DNA from: BOG-908 sp963751795
Lineage (GTDB): Bacteria; Pseudomonadota; Alphaproteobacteria; Acetobacterales; Acetobacteraceae
Reading direction: 5' to 3'
NCBI GenBank assembly: GCA_963751795.1
Contig: CAVVVI010000005.1
Span: 101,862 to 165,861, forward strand
Length of the DNA: 64,000 nt
A model generated the notes under the pieces. The model saw nothing but the letters and a program-made list of their open reading frames with translations, was not told the origin of the DNA and did not search any database. Shown here piece by piece: positions 36,008 to 44,802 of the stretch. The stretch's first letter is position 1, and the number at the start of each line of letters is the position of its first letter. Position numbers and translations under genes: made by a program.

Positions 36008-36812
36008 CCGCCCACACGCGCGCGCACAGCGCCGGGTCGAGCACCCGCCGGTTGGGCGCCACCGGGGCGTGCCGCTTCACATAGCTGCCGGTGATCGCCG
36101 CGAACTCCGGCGACAGCGCCACGTGCAGCGGCGGGTCGGCACCCTGCGCCTCGCTGAGCTGGAAGCGCGCCATCAGCCGCCATGCCAGCCCGATCGGCCC
36201 GCGCGCGCGTATCAGGCCGCTGGCCACGGCACCGGGATGCACGGTGTTGGCCACCACGCCAGAGCCGGCCAGCCGCGCCGCCCAGCCATTGCTGGCCATC
36301 AGCAGCGCCAGCTTGGATTGGCCGTACGTGTGCACCAGCCCCCAGCGCCGCCGCCCTTCCAGATCATCGGGATCGATCCGCGCTCGGTCGGATGTCGAGG
36401 AGCCCACGTTGACAATCCGCGCCCCGCCCGCCGCCGCGCGCAATTCCGGCAGCAACGCCCGCGTCAGCACGAAGGGCGCCAGATGGTTCACGGCCAGCAC
36501 CAGCTCGTGCCCCTCCGCAGTCTCGGTCCGCCGCGGACTGAACACGCCGGCGTTGTTGACCAGGACGTCCACCGGCCGCCCCATCGCGGCCACCTCGGCG
36601 GCTGCGCGCCGTACCTCGGCCAGCAGCGACAAATCGGCGATAACCACCCGGATCTCGGCCCCGGGCACCTGCGCCTTGATCCAGGCCGTAGCCTGCTGCC
36701 CGCGCACTGCATCGCGCCCGATCAGCGCCAGCGTATGGCCGGCCTGCGCCAAGCCCAGCGCCACCCAGCGCCCGATGCCGCCCGTGGCTCCGGTGACGAC
36801 GCTGAATGGCAT
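35982..36812 (-). CDS. SDR family oxidoreductase (retinol dehydrogenase-like)
   Basis: A 276-residue short-chain dehydrogenase of the retinol-dehydrogenase/WWOX-like subgroup. It begins almost at once with VVTGATGGIGRWVALGLA, then ADLSLLAEVRRAA, VDVLVNNAGVFSP, VNHLAPFVLTRALL, IVNVGSST and the catalytic HTYGQSKLALLM, followed by ANTVHPGAVASGL. The substrate cannot be assigned. Its 3' end overlaps that of the convergent SDR. A tRNA-Pro gene lies upstream. Confidence 0.87.
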   Translation of the reverse strand: MPFSVVTGATGGIGRWVALGLAQAGHTLALIGRDAVRGQQATAWIKAQVPGAEIRVVIADLSLLAEVRRAAAEVAAMGRPVDVLVNNAGVFSPRRTETAEGHELVLAVNHLAPFVLTRALLPELRAAAGGARIVNVGSSTSDRARIDPDDLEGRRRWGLVHTYGQSKLALLMASNGWAARLAGSGVVANTVHPGAVASGLIRARGPIGLAWRLMARFQLSEAQGADPPLHVALSPEFAAITGSYVKRHAPVAPNRRVLDPALCARVWAATERLTGP

Positions 36813-36878
36813 GGCGATCCCTGTTGTGCGCGCGTAGCCGGCGCGGCGCCCGATGGCGCTGCGACTGGCCGATGATGA

Positions 36879-36955
36879 TGGTCGGAGCGGCGGGATTCGA
36901 ACCCACGACCCCCAGTCCCCCAGACTGATGCGCTACCAGGCTGCGCTACGCTCCG
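36879..36955 (-). tRNA. tRNA-Pro (GGG)
   Basis: A 77-nt cloverleaf on the minus strand with acceptor CGGAGCG / CGCTCCG, D arm AGCGCAGCCTGGTAGCGC, anticodon loop CTGGGGG (GGG), T arm GGGTTCGAATCCC and an encoded CCA. Confidence 0.96.
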
Positions 36956-36992
36956 ACTTTGGGTGGCATAGCACCGTGGTTGAGGGAGGGGA

Positions 36993-37128
36993 AGGAAGGC
37001 CTTCTTTTTTGAAAGAAAGAAGCAAAAAACTTTTGATTCCGCTGTCGCGCACTAGTCGGCAACCGCACGAGCCAGCCAGTCAGATAAAAGTTTTTTGGTC
37101 CTTTTTTTCAAAAAAGGACTGCTTCCCT
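36993..37128. repeat. Family A composite hairpin repeat, copy 5
   Basis: CTTCTTTTTTG / AAAGAAAGAAG hairpin, AAAAAACTTTTG and AAAAGTTTTTTGG inner arms around about 50 variable bases, then GTCCTTTTTTT / AAAAAAGGAC. It lies between tRNA-Pro and the stop codon of the RlmM-like gene, three bases away. Confidence 0.86.
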
Positions 37129-37131
37129 GTC

Positions 37132-38112
37132 TTACGGCCGCTCCCACAAAAACATCAATTCATGCTTGTTATGAAACAAATGCACCACCCGCCCCCCCGG
37201 CATAGCCGCAAACGCCTCAGCCGCCGCGTGATCGGTCGCCGCCTGGAACTTGAGCGTGCACACGATGCGCCCGACGCGGCCGCTGGCGATCCAGGCGGTC
37301 ACCAGCGTCAGCAGGCGTGACGGGTAGGCGATCACGTCGGAAAACAGCCAATCCACCGGCGCCTCGGCGGCCGGGTCCAGCGCGAACGCGCTTTCCTGCC
37401 GGGTCGTCACGCCGGGCATGGCGGCGATCGCCGGCTCCAGCGCGGCCTTGTCGATGGCCGTCACGCGGGCGCCCAGGCGGGCCAGCGCCCAGGTCCAGCC
37501 GCCGGGCGCCGCGCCGAGGTCGAGGCAGGTCTCGCCGGGTTGCGGCCAGGCGCGCCACAGCGTGCAGGCTTCCCATAATTTGAGGTAGGCGCGGCTGGGC
37601 GGGCCGGTTCGGTCTTCCTCGAAGGCCACCTCGCCGTTGATGAACGGGCTGGTCTGGGTCGGGCTGGCCAGCATGCGGTCGTAGCCGAGCAGCGTCCAGG
37701 CGCCGAGGTGGCTGGTGGGTGCGGCCACGGGAAAGCGCAGGGGTTTGGGGCGCAGCGGCGGCAGCTTGGCGGTGATCAGGGCAGCGCGGCTGTTGTGGTC
37801 GAACGGCAGGTAGCCCCAGTTGCGCTGGATGGCACGCAGGCTGTCGGCCGCCATGCCGACGGAGGGCACCGGCAGCTCGCACGGCGCCGTCCATACGTTC
37901 AGCGCCCAGGCGGCCGGCGCCGGCGGGTCGGGCGAGAGCGCCAGCAGGCCGTGCCAGGCGCGCACCTCGATGCCGCGCCGCGCGAGCTCCTCGGCCAGCA
38001 CGTCGGCATAGCCATCGGCCGCCTGGTAGGCGCTGCGCACCCATCCGGCTTCGCCCGCGGCGCTCAGGGCGAAGGTCCCGCCGCCAGCGCGGAGGCGGCC
38101 AAAGCCAGCCAT
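37132..38112 (-). CDS. RlmM-like SAM-dependent methyltransferase
   Basis: A class I methyltransferase of about 326 residues, related to 23S rRNA ribose methyltransferase RlmM (COG2933). The SAM-binding motif is CLDLGAAPGGWTWALARLG near residue 190, followed by VTAIDKAALEP, WLFSDVIAYP and a C-terminal IVCTLKFQAA that supplies a catalytic-type Lys. The N-terminal part (WTAPCELPVPSVGMAAD, RAIQRNWGYLPFDHN) is typical of the alphaproteobacterial version, which is shorter than the E. coli enzyme. ATG 38112 overlaps the end of the DUF423 gene by 49 bp; a GTG at about 38040 is an alternative. Confidence 0.8.
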   Translation of the reverse strand: MAGFGRLRAGGGTFALSAAGEAGWVRSAYQAADGYADVLAEELARRGIEVRAWHGLLALSPDPPAPAAWALNVWTAPCELPVPSVGMAADSLRAIQRNWGYLPFDHNSRAALITAKLPPLRPKPLRFPVAAPTSHLGAWTLLGYDRMLASPTQTSPFINGEVAFEEDRTGPPSRAYLKLWEACTLWRAWPQPGETCLDLGAAPGGWTWALARLGARVTAIDKAALEPAIAAMPGVTTRQESAFALDPAAEAPVDWLFSDVIAYPSRLLTLVTAWIASGRVGRIVCTLKFQAATDHAAAEAFAAMPGGRVVHLFHNKHELMFLWERP

Positions 38113-38447
38113 CCCAGCATCAGCAGCACGCCGCCCACCGGCGCCGTGGGGCCGGAGTGGATGCCGGCCAGATGGTGGGCGTACACCGCGCCGCAAAACA
38201 GCAGGCTGCCCAACGCGAAGGCCGCGCCGGCCACATTGCCCAGCGTGTGGGCCAGCGGCGGCGCCCGCAGCACCCACAGCCCGGTCAGCACGAGCGCCAG
38301 AGCGTGCCAGCCCTGCATCTGGATCGCGCTCTGCACGGCGGCCAGCGCCTTGGCATCCAGCCGCTGCAAGGCATGCGCGGCCGCGGCGGCCATGCCGACC
38401 GCGCCGGCCCCGGCCAGGGCGCCCAGCGCCATCCAGATACGTCCCAT
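38064..38447 (-). CDS. DUF423 family membrane protein
   Basis: A 127-residue protein with four predicted membrane helices. Signature features are the N-terminal ALGALAGAGAVGMAAAAAHAL, QMQGWHALALV and LFCGAVYAHHLAG, typical of DUF423 (YwdK/YgdD-like) proteins. Its function is unknown. The end of the gene overlaps the likely start of the methyltransferase downstream, so the two are probably in one transcript. Confidence 0.88.
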   Translation of the reverse strand: MGRIWMALGALAGAGAVGMAAAAAHALQRLDAKALAAVQSAIQMQGWHALALVLTGLWVLRAPPLAHTLGNVAGAAFALGSLLFCGAVYAHHLAGIHSGPTAPVGGVLLMLGWLALAASALAAGPSP

Positions 38448-38542
38448 GGTGGCCGGCCTCTTTTATAATGGTGCGACGCACCGAAATCCTGTTGCACGGT
38501 GTCGGCCTTCTCGCACCTGCCGTCCAGCGATAGACTGTCCTC

Positions 38543-39493
38543 ATGCCGCGTGGCGACCTGTTTCCCGAAATCGGCCCGTTCGAAACCGGCTACCTGCCGC
38601 TGACCGACGGCCACGTGATGTATTGGGAGCAGGTGGGCAACCCGCGCGGCCGCCCGGTGCTGTTTCTGCATGGCGGCCCCGGTGCCGGTGCCGGCGCGGT
38701 GCACCGCCGCTTCTTCGATCCCGGCCACTGGCGCATCGTCATCTTCGACCAGCGCGGCGCCGGCCGCTCCCGCCCGCTCGGCAATTTGGCGGCCAACACC
38801 ACTGGCCACCTGGTGGGCGATATCGAGCGCCTGCGGCTCTATCTCGGCATCGACCGCTGGTTGCTGTTCGGCGGTTCGTGGGGCTCCACGCTCGCGCTGG
38901 CCTACGCGCAGGCGCAGCCGGAACACGTGGTGGGTCTGGTGCTGCGCGGCGTGTTCCTCGGCCGCCGGGCAGAGGTGGAGTGGTTCCTGCACGGCCTGGC
39001 GCAGGTGTTCCCCGATGCCCATGCGGCCTTCACCGGCTTCCTGCCGCCGCACGAGCGGGCCGACCTGCTGGGCAGCTACCTCAAGCGGCTGACCGACCCC
39101 GACCCCGTAGTGCACATGGCGGCCGCCCGCGCCTGGTCCATCTACGAAGGCTCGTGCAGCACGCTGCTGCCGAGCCCGGATACCGTCAGCTCGTTTGCCG
39201 GCGACCGCACCGCGCTGGGGCTGGCGCGCATCGAAGCGCATTACTTCGCGCACGATCTGTTCCTGCCCGAAGGCGGGCTGCTGGGCGGCATGGCGGCGAT
39301 CGGGCACCTGCCGGGCGAGATCGTGCAGGGGCGCTACGACATGGTGTGCCCCGCCGTCAGTGCGTTCGACCTGGCGGCGCACTGGCCCTCGGCGCGGCTG
39401 ACGATCATCCCCGATGCCGGCCATTCCGCGCTGGAGCCGGGGGTGCGGCGCGCCCTGGTGGCCGGCGTGGAGCGGTTTCGCCACCGGCTTTGA
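38543..39493 (+). CDS. pip: Proline iminopeptidase
   Basis: Alpha/beta-hydrolase of 316 residues that removes N-terminal proline from peptides. The oxyanion region is LFLHGGPGAGAG, followed by IFDQRGAGRSRP, the nucleophile elbow FGGSWGSTLALAYA and late catalytic residues in GRYDMVCP (Asp) and IPDAGHSALEPG (His). The N-terminus GYLPLTDGHVMYWEQVGNP is typical of the family. It is a monocistronic cytoplasmic enzyme. Confidence 0.94.
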   Translation: MPRGDLFPEIGPFETGYLPLTDGHVMYWEQVGNPRGRPVLFLHGGPGAGAGAVHRRFFDPGHWRIVIFDQRGAGRSRPLGNLAANTTGHLVGDIERLRLYLGIDRWLLFGGSWGSTLALAYAQAQPEHVVGLVLRGVFLGRRAEVEWFLHGLAQVFPDAHAAFTGFLPPHERADLLGSYLKRLTDPDPVVHMAAARAWSIYEGSCSTLLPSPDTVSSFAGDRTALGLARIEAHYFAHDLFLPEGGLLGGMAAIGHLPGEIVQGRYDMVCPAVSAFDLAAHWPSARLTIIPDAGHSALEPGVRRALVAGVERFRHRL

Positions 39494-39581
39494 GCCAGGC
39501 GAGGCAACACAAGCCCGGCTTCGGCGTTGCGTGGGCAGGTCGCGCCATACGGCACGGCGTCCTTTCCAAGGAGACCTCGCT

Positions 39582-40196
39582 TTGAAATCCACATTCGCCA
39601 GCACCGCCGCCCTGATCCTGCCCCTGCTGATGGGCACCGGGGCCGCAGCGCAAACCGGCATGGCACCCACCGGCGCCAACGCGTCCAGCACCACGGCGCC
39701 CGCCTCCACCATGGCGCCCGCCGCCCCCGCCAGCACGGCCATGGCGCCGGCCGCCGGCACCAGCGCCAGCCTGTCCAAGACGGACAAGGAATTCATCATG
39801 AAGGCCGGCCAGGGCGGCCTGGCCGAAGTCGCGACCGCCAAGGTGGCGCTGCAGAAGGGCCAGTCCGACGCGGTGAAGAAATACGCGCAGACGATGATCG
39901 ACGACCACACGCCCGCCAACCAGAAGCTGACCGAGCTGGCCACCAGCAAGGGCGTCACCGCACCGACCGAGCCCAGCGCGGCGCAGCAAAAGATGATGGC
40001 CAAGCTGCAGACCATGGACGGCGCGCAGTTCGATCATGCCTACCTCACCGGCCAGCTGAAGGCCCACGAGGCGATGCTGAAGGTGTTCGAGCGCGAGTCC
40101 ACCAACGGCAAGGATGCCGACCTGAAGGCGTTTGCCGACAGCACGACGCCGGTGGTCCAGAAGCACATCACGATGGCGCAGAACGGCAAGATGTAA
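39582..40196 (+). CDS. Exported DUF4142 protein
   Basis: A 204-residue exported protein starting at TTG 39582, which has an AAGGAGA ribosome-binding site eight bases upstream and no better ATG. A signal peptide (TAALILPLLMGTGAAAQ) is followed by an Ala/Thr/Pro-rich linker, then the DUF4142 four-helix domain with SKTDKEFIMKAGQGGLAEV, YAQTMIDDHTPANQKL and a terminal TPVVQKHITMAQN. This ferritin-like fold is common in soil proteobacteria and is sometimes linked to stress. A terminator-like hairpin follows. Confidence 0.88.
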   Translation: MKSTFASTAALILPLLMGTGAAAQTGMAPTGANASSTTAPASTMAPAAPASTAMAPAAGTSASLSKTDKEFIMKAGQGGLAEVATAKVALQKGQSDAVKKYAQTMIDDHTPANQKLTELATSKGVTAPTEPSAAQQKMMAKLQTMDGAQFDHAYLTGQLKAHEAMLKVFERESTNGKDADLKAFADSTTPVVQKHITMAQNGKM

Positions 40197-40200
40197 GCCG

Positions 40201-40220
40201 GCGCCTCCTTCGGGAGGTGC
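40201..40220 (+). terminator. Terminator-like hairpin after the DUF4142 gene
   Basis: GCGCCTCC-TTCG-GGAGGTGC forms an eight-base stem with a stable UUCG loop four bases after the stop codon. No clear T-run follows, so it is either a weak intrinsic terminator or an mRNA-stabilising hairpin. Confidence 0.5.
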
Positions 40221-40778
40221 AGGATACGTAAGGCGCAGCGGCGGGGTGTGAATCGCCCAGCCGCTGCGGCCTGATTTGCGGGTGGGAACACATTCAAGGG
40301 CTGCCGTGCTGCATCTGACCGGCACGCGGCCCGTCACGATGCCGGTCGCGTGCGGCCTTCACCGTATGTGTGTTCGCATGCGGCGGGCTAGGCTGATGAC
40401 CGGGCGCCGCGAACAATTTCGAGACAAGCTGCTTCTTCGCCTAGCGTGCGGGTAAATGCGCGGGGTTCGACCTCGCCGCCGTCTCGCCTTGTCCGGAACG
40501 GTCGTTTGAACCCGTCCCGGACGACCGCCGCCTCTCGTCAAGGACCGACGCGATTAGCGGCCAGAAGCGAACTTCGCCGCACGTGCAGCCGCGAGGCACG
40601 CACTTTCCTCCGCTGGTCTCGAAGGAAACGGTGCTCGGCTGCACCAACCCTGTATCTGCGGGACCCATGCGCCGCGCTATGGAACGGGCATTTGCGGTGA
40701 TCGACTTCCTCGGGCTCTGATCCAGCCGTCACCTGCCGTTGAACTGCAAATTCAGCGCCCCCGCCCTCCGCCGTCGTA
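40221..40778. other. Intergenic region with no supportable gene; degraded-looking sequence
   Basis: A nine-base-arm inverted repeat (CGCAGCGGC / GCCGCTGCG) lies at 40234-40268. From about 40380 the GC content falls visibly below that of the neighbours. The short open frames on both strands here have no recognisable domain, and their codon use differs from the surrounding genes. I take it as remnant or non-coding DNA between convergent genes. Confidence 0.5.
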
Positions 40779-42146
40779 TCAGCGCGCGCTGTCGCCGGCC
40801 AAAACCACAATCGGCTCCAACGCCGCCGCAAGCATCAGCAGCCGCGCATCCTGCATCGCCGGCGCCGCCAGCGTCAGCCCCGCCGGTGCCGCACCCGGCT
40901 CGTGGCACGGCAGGCTGATCGCGCAGCCATCCAGGAAATTCACCTGCGACGGGTTGCGCAGGATTAGGTTGTTCAGCCGACGGTATTCCGCCTCCTCGGC
41001 AAACGCCGCGATCGGCGGCGGGGCGATCGGCACGGTGGGCATCACCAATGCGTCGAACCCCGCCATCTCCGCCTCGAACGCCGCCACGATCCGGGTTCGC
41101 GCGGCGCACAGCACGATGTAGTCGGCCGCCAGCATGGTGCCGCCGGGCAGGATGCGGTTGGCCACGCGCGGATCGTAGCGCTCGGCATGCTCGGCCAGCA
41201 GCGCGCGGTGCCAGGCAAAGGATTCCACCACCGCCAGCCCGCCGCGCGCATGCGCCTGGGTGATCATGTCCAGGCTGGCGACCCGGCGGTGCACGATCAC
41301 CACGCCGGCGCGGTCCAGGCGCTGCACGGCGCGGTCCAAAGCGCGCTCTGTCGGCGCGTCCATGCCGTCCGTCACGATGTTGGTGGGGAACAGCAGCCGC
41401 AGGCCGAAGGGCGGCAGCGTCGGCAAATCGGGCATCGGCTCGCCGGCCAGCACCGCATCGATGGCGGCGCAGCAGGCAACCGTGTTCGCCAGCGGGCCCA
41501 CCGAGTCCAACGACGGCGCCAGCGGCAGCACGCCATCCAACGGCACCCGGCGGGCCGTCGGCTTGTACCCGGTGATGCCGCAGAATGCCGCTGGAATCCG
41601 GCACGATCCGCCGGTATCGGTCCCCAGCGCCGCCAGCGCCATGCCATCGGCCACCGAGACCGCGGCGCCCGAGGAGCTGCCGCCGGGAACGCGGCCGCCG
41701 CCATCGCCGGTGCGGCCGAACGGCGACCGCGGCGTGCCGTAATGCGGGTTGATGCCCACGCCGCTGAAGGCGAATTCCGTCATGTTGGTGCGGCCCATCG
41801 GCACCAGCCCGGCGGCCAGCAGCCGTTGCGCCGCCGGTGCATGGGCCGTCGCCACAGGTGCCTCGGCCAGCACCACCGAGCCGGCCGGCGTGGGCTCGCC
41901 GGCGACGTCCAGCAGATCCTTCCAGCTGATCGGGATGCCGGCGAGCGGGCCCGGCGCACGCCCGGCCCGGCGCAGCGCATCCATCGCGTCGGCACTGGCA
42001 CGCGCCTGCTCGGCGTACACCCGTGTGAACGTGCGGCTCCCCTCGCCTTCGGGCGCCAGTATGCGCTCCAGGCAGTGCTCCACCAGGCTACGGCTGGTGA
42101 CGGCACCGGCTTCCAGCGCGGCCCGAGCGGCGGCAATGCTGCGCAT
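40779..42146 (-). CDS. Amidase signature family protein
   Basis: A 455-residue amidase of the Ser-cisSer-Lys class. The catalytic lysine is in GIPISWKDLLDVAG, and the glycine/serine-rich stretch GGRVPGGSSSGAAVSVADGM supplies the nucleophile region, followed by ALGTDTGGSCRIPAAFCG. The C-terminal part DALVMPTVPIAPPP completes the fold. It is not clearly GatA: no gatB or gatC lies nearby and it lacks some GatA features, so it is probably a catabolic amidase of unknown substrate. A small periplasmic protein gene lies four bases upstream. Confidence 0.86.
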   Translation of the reverse strand: MRSIAAARAALEAGAVTSRSLVEHCLERILAPEGEGSRTFTRVYAEQARASADAMDALRRAGRAPGPLAGIPISWKDLLDVAGEPTPAGSVVLAEAPVATAHAPAAQRLLAAGLVPMGRTNMTEFAFSGVGINPHYGTPRSPFGRTGDGGGRVPGGSSSGAAVSVADGMALAALGTDTGGSCRIPAAFCGITGYKPTARRVPLDGVLPLAPSLDSVGPLANTVACCAAIDAVLAGEPMPDLPTLPPFGLRLLFPTNIVTDGMDAPTERALDRAVQRLDRAGVVIVHRRVASLDMITQAHARGGLAVVESFAWHRALLAEHAERYDPRVANRILPGGTMLAADYIVLCAARTRIVAAFEAEMAGFDALVMPTVPIAPPPIAAFAEEAEYRRLNNLILRNPSQVNFLDGCAISLPCHEPGAAPAGLTLAAPAMQDARLLMLAAALEPIVVLAGDSAR

Positions 42147-42150
42147 GCGG

Positions 42151-42459
42151 CTAGCGCGGCGGCGCGAAGCTGACCGCGGGGCGCTGCGGCGTCACCGAAT
42201 GGCCGAAGCTGCTGCCCAGCCGGTTGCGGGTCGCCGCCTCGTTGAACTGTCCGGTGACGTTGCCCGGCGACGCCGCGTTGTAAGGCGCGCTGCCGTCCGA
42301 CGAGAAGCGCTGCGACGATTGCGCGGCCGCCCGCAGCTGCTGGTTGAGGCAATCGTAGCTCTGCGCCGTGCCCACTTGCACGTCCACGCAAGTCTGCCGG
42401 GCAGGCTGGGCGCGGGCGGCCGGGGCACACATCACGATGGCCAGGACGAGGCGTCGCAT
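42151..42459 (-). CDS. Small exported hypothetical protein
   Basis: A 102-residue protein with a signal peptide (RRLVLAIVMCAPAARA). The mature part has two cysteines (TCVDVQVG, YDCLNQQLRAAAQ) and a Ser/Asn/Gly-rich C-terminus. I recognise no family. It lies between the parvulin gene (73 bp upstream) and the amidase on the same strand, so it might be the distal gene of the secretion-like operon, though the gap argues for caution. Confidence 0.6.
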   Translation of the reverse strand: MRRLVLAIVMCAPAARAQPARQTCVDVQVGTAQSYDCLNQQLRAAAQSSQRFSSDGSAPYNAASPGNVTGQFNEAATRNRLGSSFGHSVTPQRPAVSFAPPR

Positions 42460-42532
42460 GGCGGAACTCCTGTTGCTGGCTGCAGTGTCGGGCCGGCACC
42501 CAAGCTGTCAACGCCGACAGGCGTGGCCACGC

Positions 42533-43387
42533 TCAGTGCCCCAGGCGCGAGACTTCGATCTCGTTGACCGCCACCGGCTGTGCCGCCAGCAAAGTGGACG
42601 CGTAAGCGCGCTCCAGCTCGGCCTGCTTCTGCGACCGCAGCGCCCGCACCAGCCCGTCGCGTATGTCGGCCAGCGGCGCCGGGCCGGCCGGCCGGGTGGC
42701 AACCAGGCGGATCAGGTGGCAGCCATTCTCGGTGCAGACGGGATCGGTCAGCCCGCCTTCCGGCAGCCCGGCCACCGCCGCCTTGATCGCGGGCACGATC
42801 TGCGTCTCCGGCAGCCAGCCGAGATCGACCGTCTGCGCCCCGGCGATCTGGCCCGCCGCCGTCTCGAGCGTTAAGTGGCCGCGCCCCGCCTCGCCCGTCA
42901 CCTGCTGGCGGATGGTCGCCAGCCGCGCCTTGGCCGCCGGGGCAGGCAGGCTGGTGCCGGGCACGAAAAGCTGCACCAGATGGTAGCCGCGCGGCTGCAT
43001 CAGCTTGGACCGGTTCTGGTCGTAGGCGGCCTGCAGCTCGGCCGCCGACGGATAGCCGGCCGGCACCGTGGCATGGGCGGCCAGATAGCTTTGCGCGCTC
43101 ACCTGGTCATGCGCGCGCTGCAGCAAGGCCGCCACATCCGGCCGCTGGTCCCAGTGTTCGGCCTTGGCCTGCTGCACCAGAGCGCGCTGCAGCAGCAAGT
43201 TGCGCAGCCACTCGGTCAGCGCGGCGGGCGTGGCGGTCAGCCGCGCGCGGGTGTCGGCATCCGTGGCCGCGATCAGCGCCCGCGCCTGGCTCAGCGTGAT
43301 GTGGTCGGCCCCGCGCTCGGCCACCACCGGATCGGGCGCGGCGGCACCCAGCAGCAGGGCTGCCGCGAGCATCCCCGCGCGCATCAT
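42533..43387 (-). CDS. Periplasmic peptidyl-prolyl isomerase, PpiC/parvulin type
   Basis: A 284-residue exported chaperone-like protein. ATG 43387 opens a signal peptide (MLAAALLLGAAAPDPVVA), then a SurA-like helical N-domain (LTEWLRNLLLQRALVQQA). The parvulin domain follows from about residue 155 (YHLVQLFVP), with VDLGWLPETQIVPAIKAAV, GGLTDPVCTENGCHLIRLV. It starts one base after the stop of the coiled-coil gene, so it belongs to the TpsB/ExbBD/TonB operon. A parvulin in this setting would fit folding or escorting of an exported substrate; that is inference from context. Confidence 0.82.
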   Translation of the reverse strand: MMRAGMLAAALLLGAAAPDPVVAERGADHITLSQARALIAATDADTRARLTATPAALTEWLRNLLLQRALVQQAKAEHWDQRPDVAALLQRAHDQVSAQSYLAAHATVPAGYPSAAELQAAYDQNRSKLMQPRGYHLVQLFVPGTSLPAPAAKARLATIRQQVTGEAGRGHLTLETAAGQIAGAQTVDLGWLPETQIVPAIKAAVAGLPEGGLTDPVCTENGCHLIRLVATRPAGPAPLADIRDGLVRALRSQKQAELERAYASTLLAAQPVAVNEIEVSRLGH

Positions 43388-43388
43388 G

Positions 43389-44057
43389 TCAGCGCGCTGG
43401 TGCAGCGGCGGCCGGGCCAGGCGCCACGTATTCCTGGTCCCTGATCTTGTCATCATAGGTCTGCACCGTGTTCTCCAGCCGCACGCGGGCCTCTCCCAGG
43501 ATCGGCTCGTAGCTTCGCAGCAGCACGGCCCGGAAGCTTTGCGATTCGTAGAGATGCAGGATCTGTTCGGCCACGTCGGTCAGCTTGGCGTTGGCCGCCT
43601 TGCACGTGGTCAGCGCGGTACTTTGCCCGCGCAGGGCAGCGGCGGCCTGCTGGCTTTCCTCCTGGCTGGTGCGTGCCAGCGCGGCCTGTGCCTGCACGCT
43701 GCCCTGCAGCGCCACGCTGCGCTGCTGCAGCGCCGCCGCCTGTGCTTCCGCCGCCCGAACGCGCGCCTGCATCGCGGCCTCGTCGGCCGGCCGGGCCGCG
43801 GGCCGTGCCGCCTGCCCGGCAAGCTTCGCGTTCGCCGCATCGAGCTGCGCCTGCAAGGCGGATTTCTCCCCCTGCGCGCGGGCCAGATCGGCCTGCGCCT
43901 GGGCCGCCTGATCCTGCGCTGCCCGCATCTCGGTCACCGCCTGGCGCAGCGCGTCGCGCATGCGTTCCTCCGTGCTCTGCTGCGCCTGGGCCAAGGCCGG
44001 CAGCAGCATCGTGGCAGCCAGCACCAGCGGGGCGGCTCTGAGGCGAAGGATGACCAT
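43389..44057 (-). CDS. Periplasmic coiled-coil protein of the TonB/ExbBD operon
   Basis: A 222-residue protein. ATG 44057 starts a signal peptide (APLVLAATMLLPALAQAQ). The mature part is almost entirely heptad-like: Ala, Gln, Glu and Arg rich from about 30 to 150 (QAVTEMRAAQDQAAQAQADL, GEKSALQAQLDAANAKL). A shorter globular end holds AEQILHLYESQSFRAVLLRSYEPILGE split by charged residues. I recognise no named family. Its length and position suggest a periplasmic spacer or adaptor between inner- and outer-membrane components encoded by the same operon. Confidence 0.72.
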   Translation of the reverse strand: MVILRLRAAPLVLAATMLLPALAQAQQSTEERMRDALRQAVTEMRAAQDQAAQAQADLARAQGEKSALQAQLDAANAKLAGQAARPAARPADEAAMQARVRAAEAQAAALQQRSVALQGSVQAQAALARTSQEESQQAAAALRGQSTALTTCKAANAKLTDVAEQILHLYESQSFRAVLLRSYEPILGEARVRLENTVQTYDDKIRDQEYVAPGPAAAAPAR

Positions 44058-44087
44058 GTGCAATTCCGATTCGGCCAAAAGGGGCAT

Positions 44088-44798
44088 TCAGCCGCGGGCG
44101 CGGCCGGTGGTGCGGATGGTGATCTGCTTGCCGATGGTCGAAGCCGGCGGCGCCTCGCCGAACAATTCGGAGGCCACCACGCGCATCACCTCATCTCGGG
44201 CATCCTCGTCGCCCGAGAAGCTGCTGACCGCTACGTTGGTGAACCGGCCATCGGCGTTCAGCGTGAAGGTCAGCGTGGCCCGGTAGTGCAGGTATTCGAG
44301 CTTCTTGCTCCGGTGCAGCGCCTCGTTGATCCGCGCCTGCGTCTTGCTGCTGACATAACCGTCATTGTCGCCTGCTCCGTCGCCCGTGCCCGTGCCGGTG
44401 CCCAGCCCGATGCCGCCGCCATCATTGCCCACCGCCAGGCCGGAATTGCCCGGGCCCGCGATCGACGTGGTCACGCTCGCCTTGGGCGAGGGCGCTTTCG
44501 GCGCCTGCTTGGCCGCCGTGGTGGTTGGCGCCGCCTCGCGCAGCTTGGGCGTCTCTTGCGGCTTGGGCGGTGGTGGCGTCTTCGGGGGCGGCGGCGGTGG
44601 TGGTGGCGGCGGCAGCTGCACCTGGGTGATGTGCTGCTCGGCATGCGGCCGCGCGGCCGGCCCCGCGCCGCCCTTCAGCAGGTAATAGGCCGACGCCCCG
44701 ACAACCAACGCCGCAACCACCGCACCGGCCGGGAGCCCGAAGCGCTGCCACGGTGTCTTGCGATCGAAATCGGCGTTGAAATCGTCGTCGTCGAGCAT
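44088..44798 (-). CDS. TonB-like energy transducer
   Basis: A 236-residue protein with TonB architecture. A short cytoplasmic N-terminus leads into one membrane helix (LPAGAVVAALVVGASAYYLL) and a periplasmic proline stretch (LPPPPPPPPPPK, then PPPPKPQ). A Gly/Thr-rich linker (GGGIGLGTGTGTG) follows, then a C-terminal TonB-like domain (SSKTQARINEALHRSKKLEYL, RATLTFTLNADGRFTNVAV). It is followed by the coiled-coil gene and preceded, four bases away, by exbD. Its partner would be the outer-membrane protein of the operon or an unlinked TonB-dependent receptor. Confidence 0.85.
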   Translation of the reverse strand: MLDDDDFNADFDRKTPWQRFGLPAGAVVAALVVGASAYYLLKGGAGPAARPHAEQHITQVQLPPPPPPPPPPKTPPPPKPQETPKLREAAPTTTAAKQAPKAPSPKASVTTSIAGPGNSGLAVGNDGGGIGLGTGTGTGDGAGDNDGYVSSKTQARINEALHRSKKLEYLHYRATLTFTLNADGRFTNVAVSSFSGDEDARDEVMRVVASELFGEAPPASTIGKQITIRTTGRARG

Positions 44799-44802
44799 CG
44801 GC

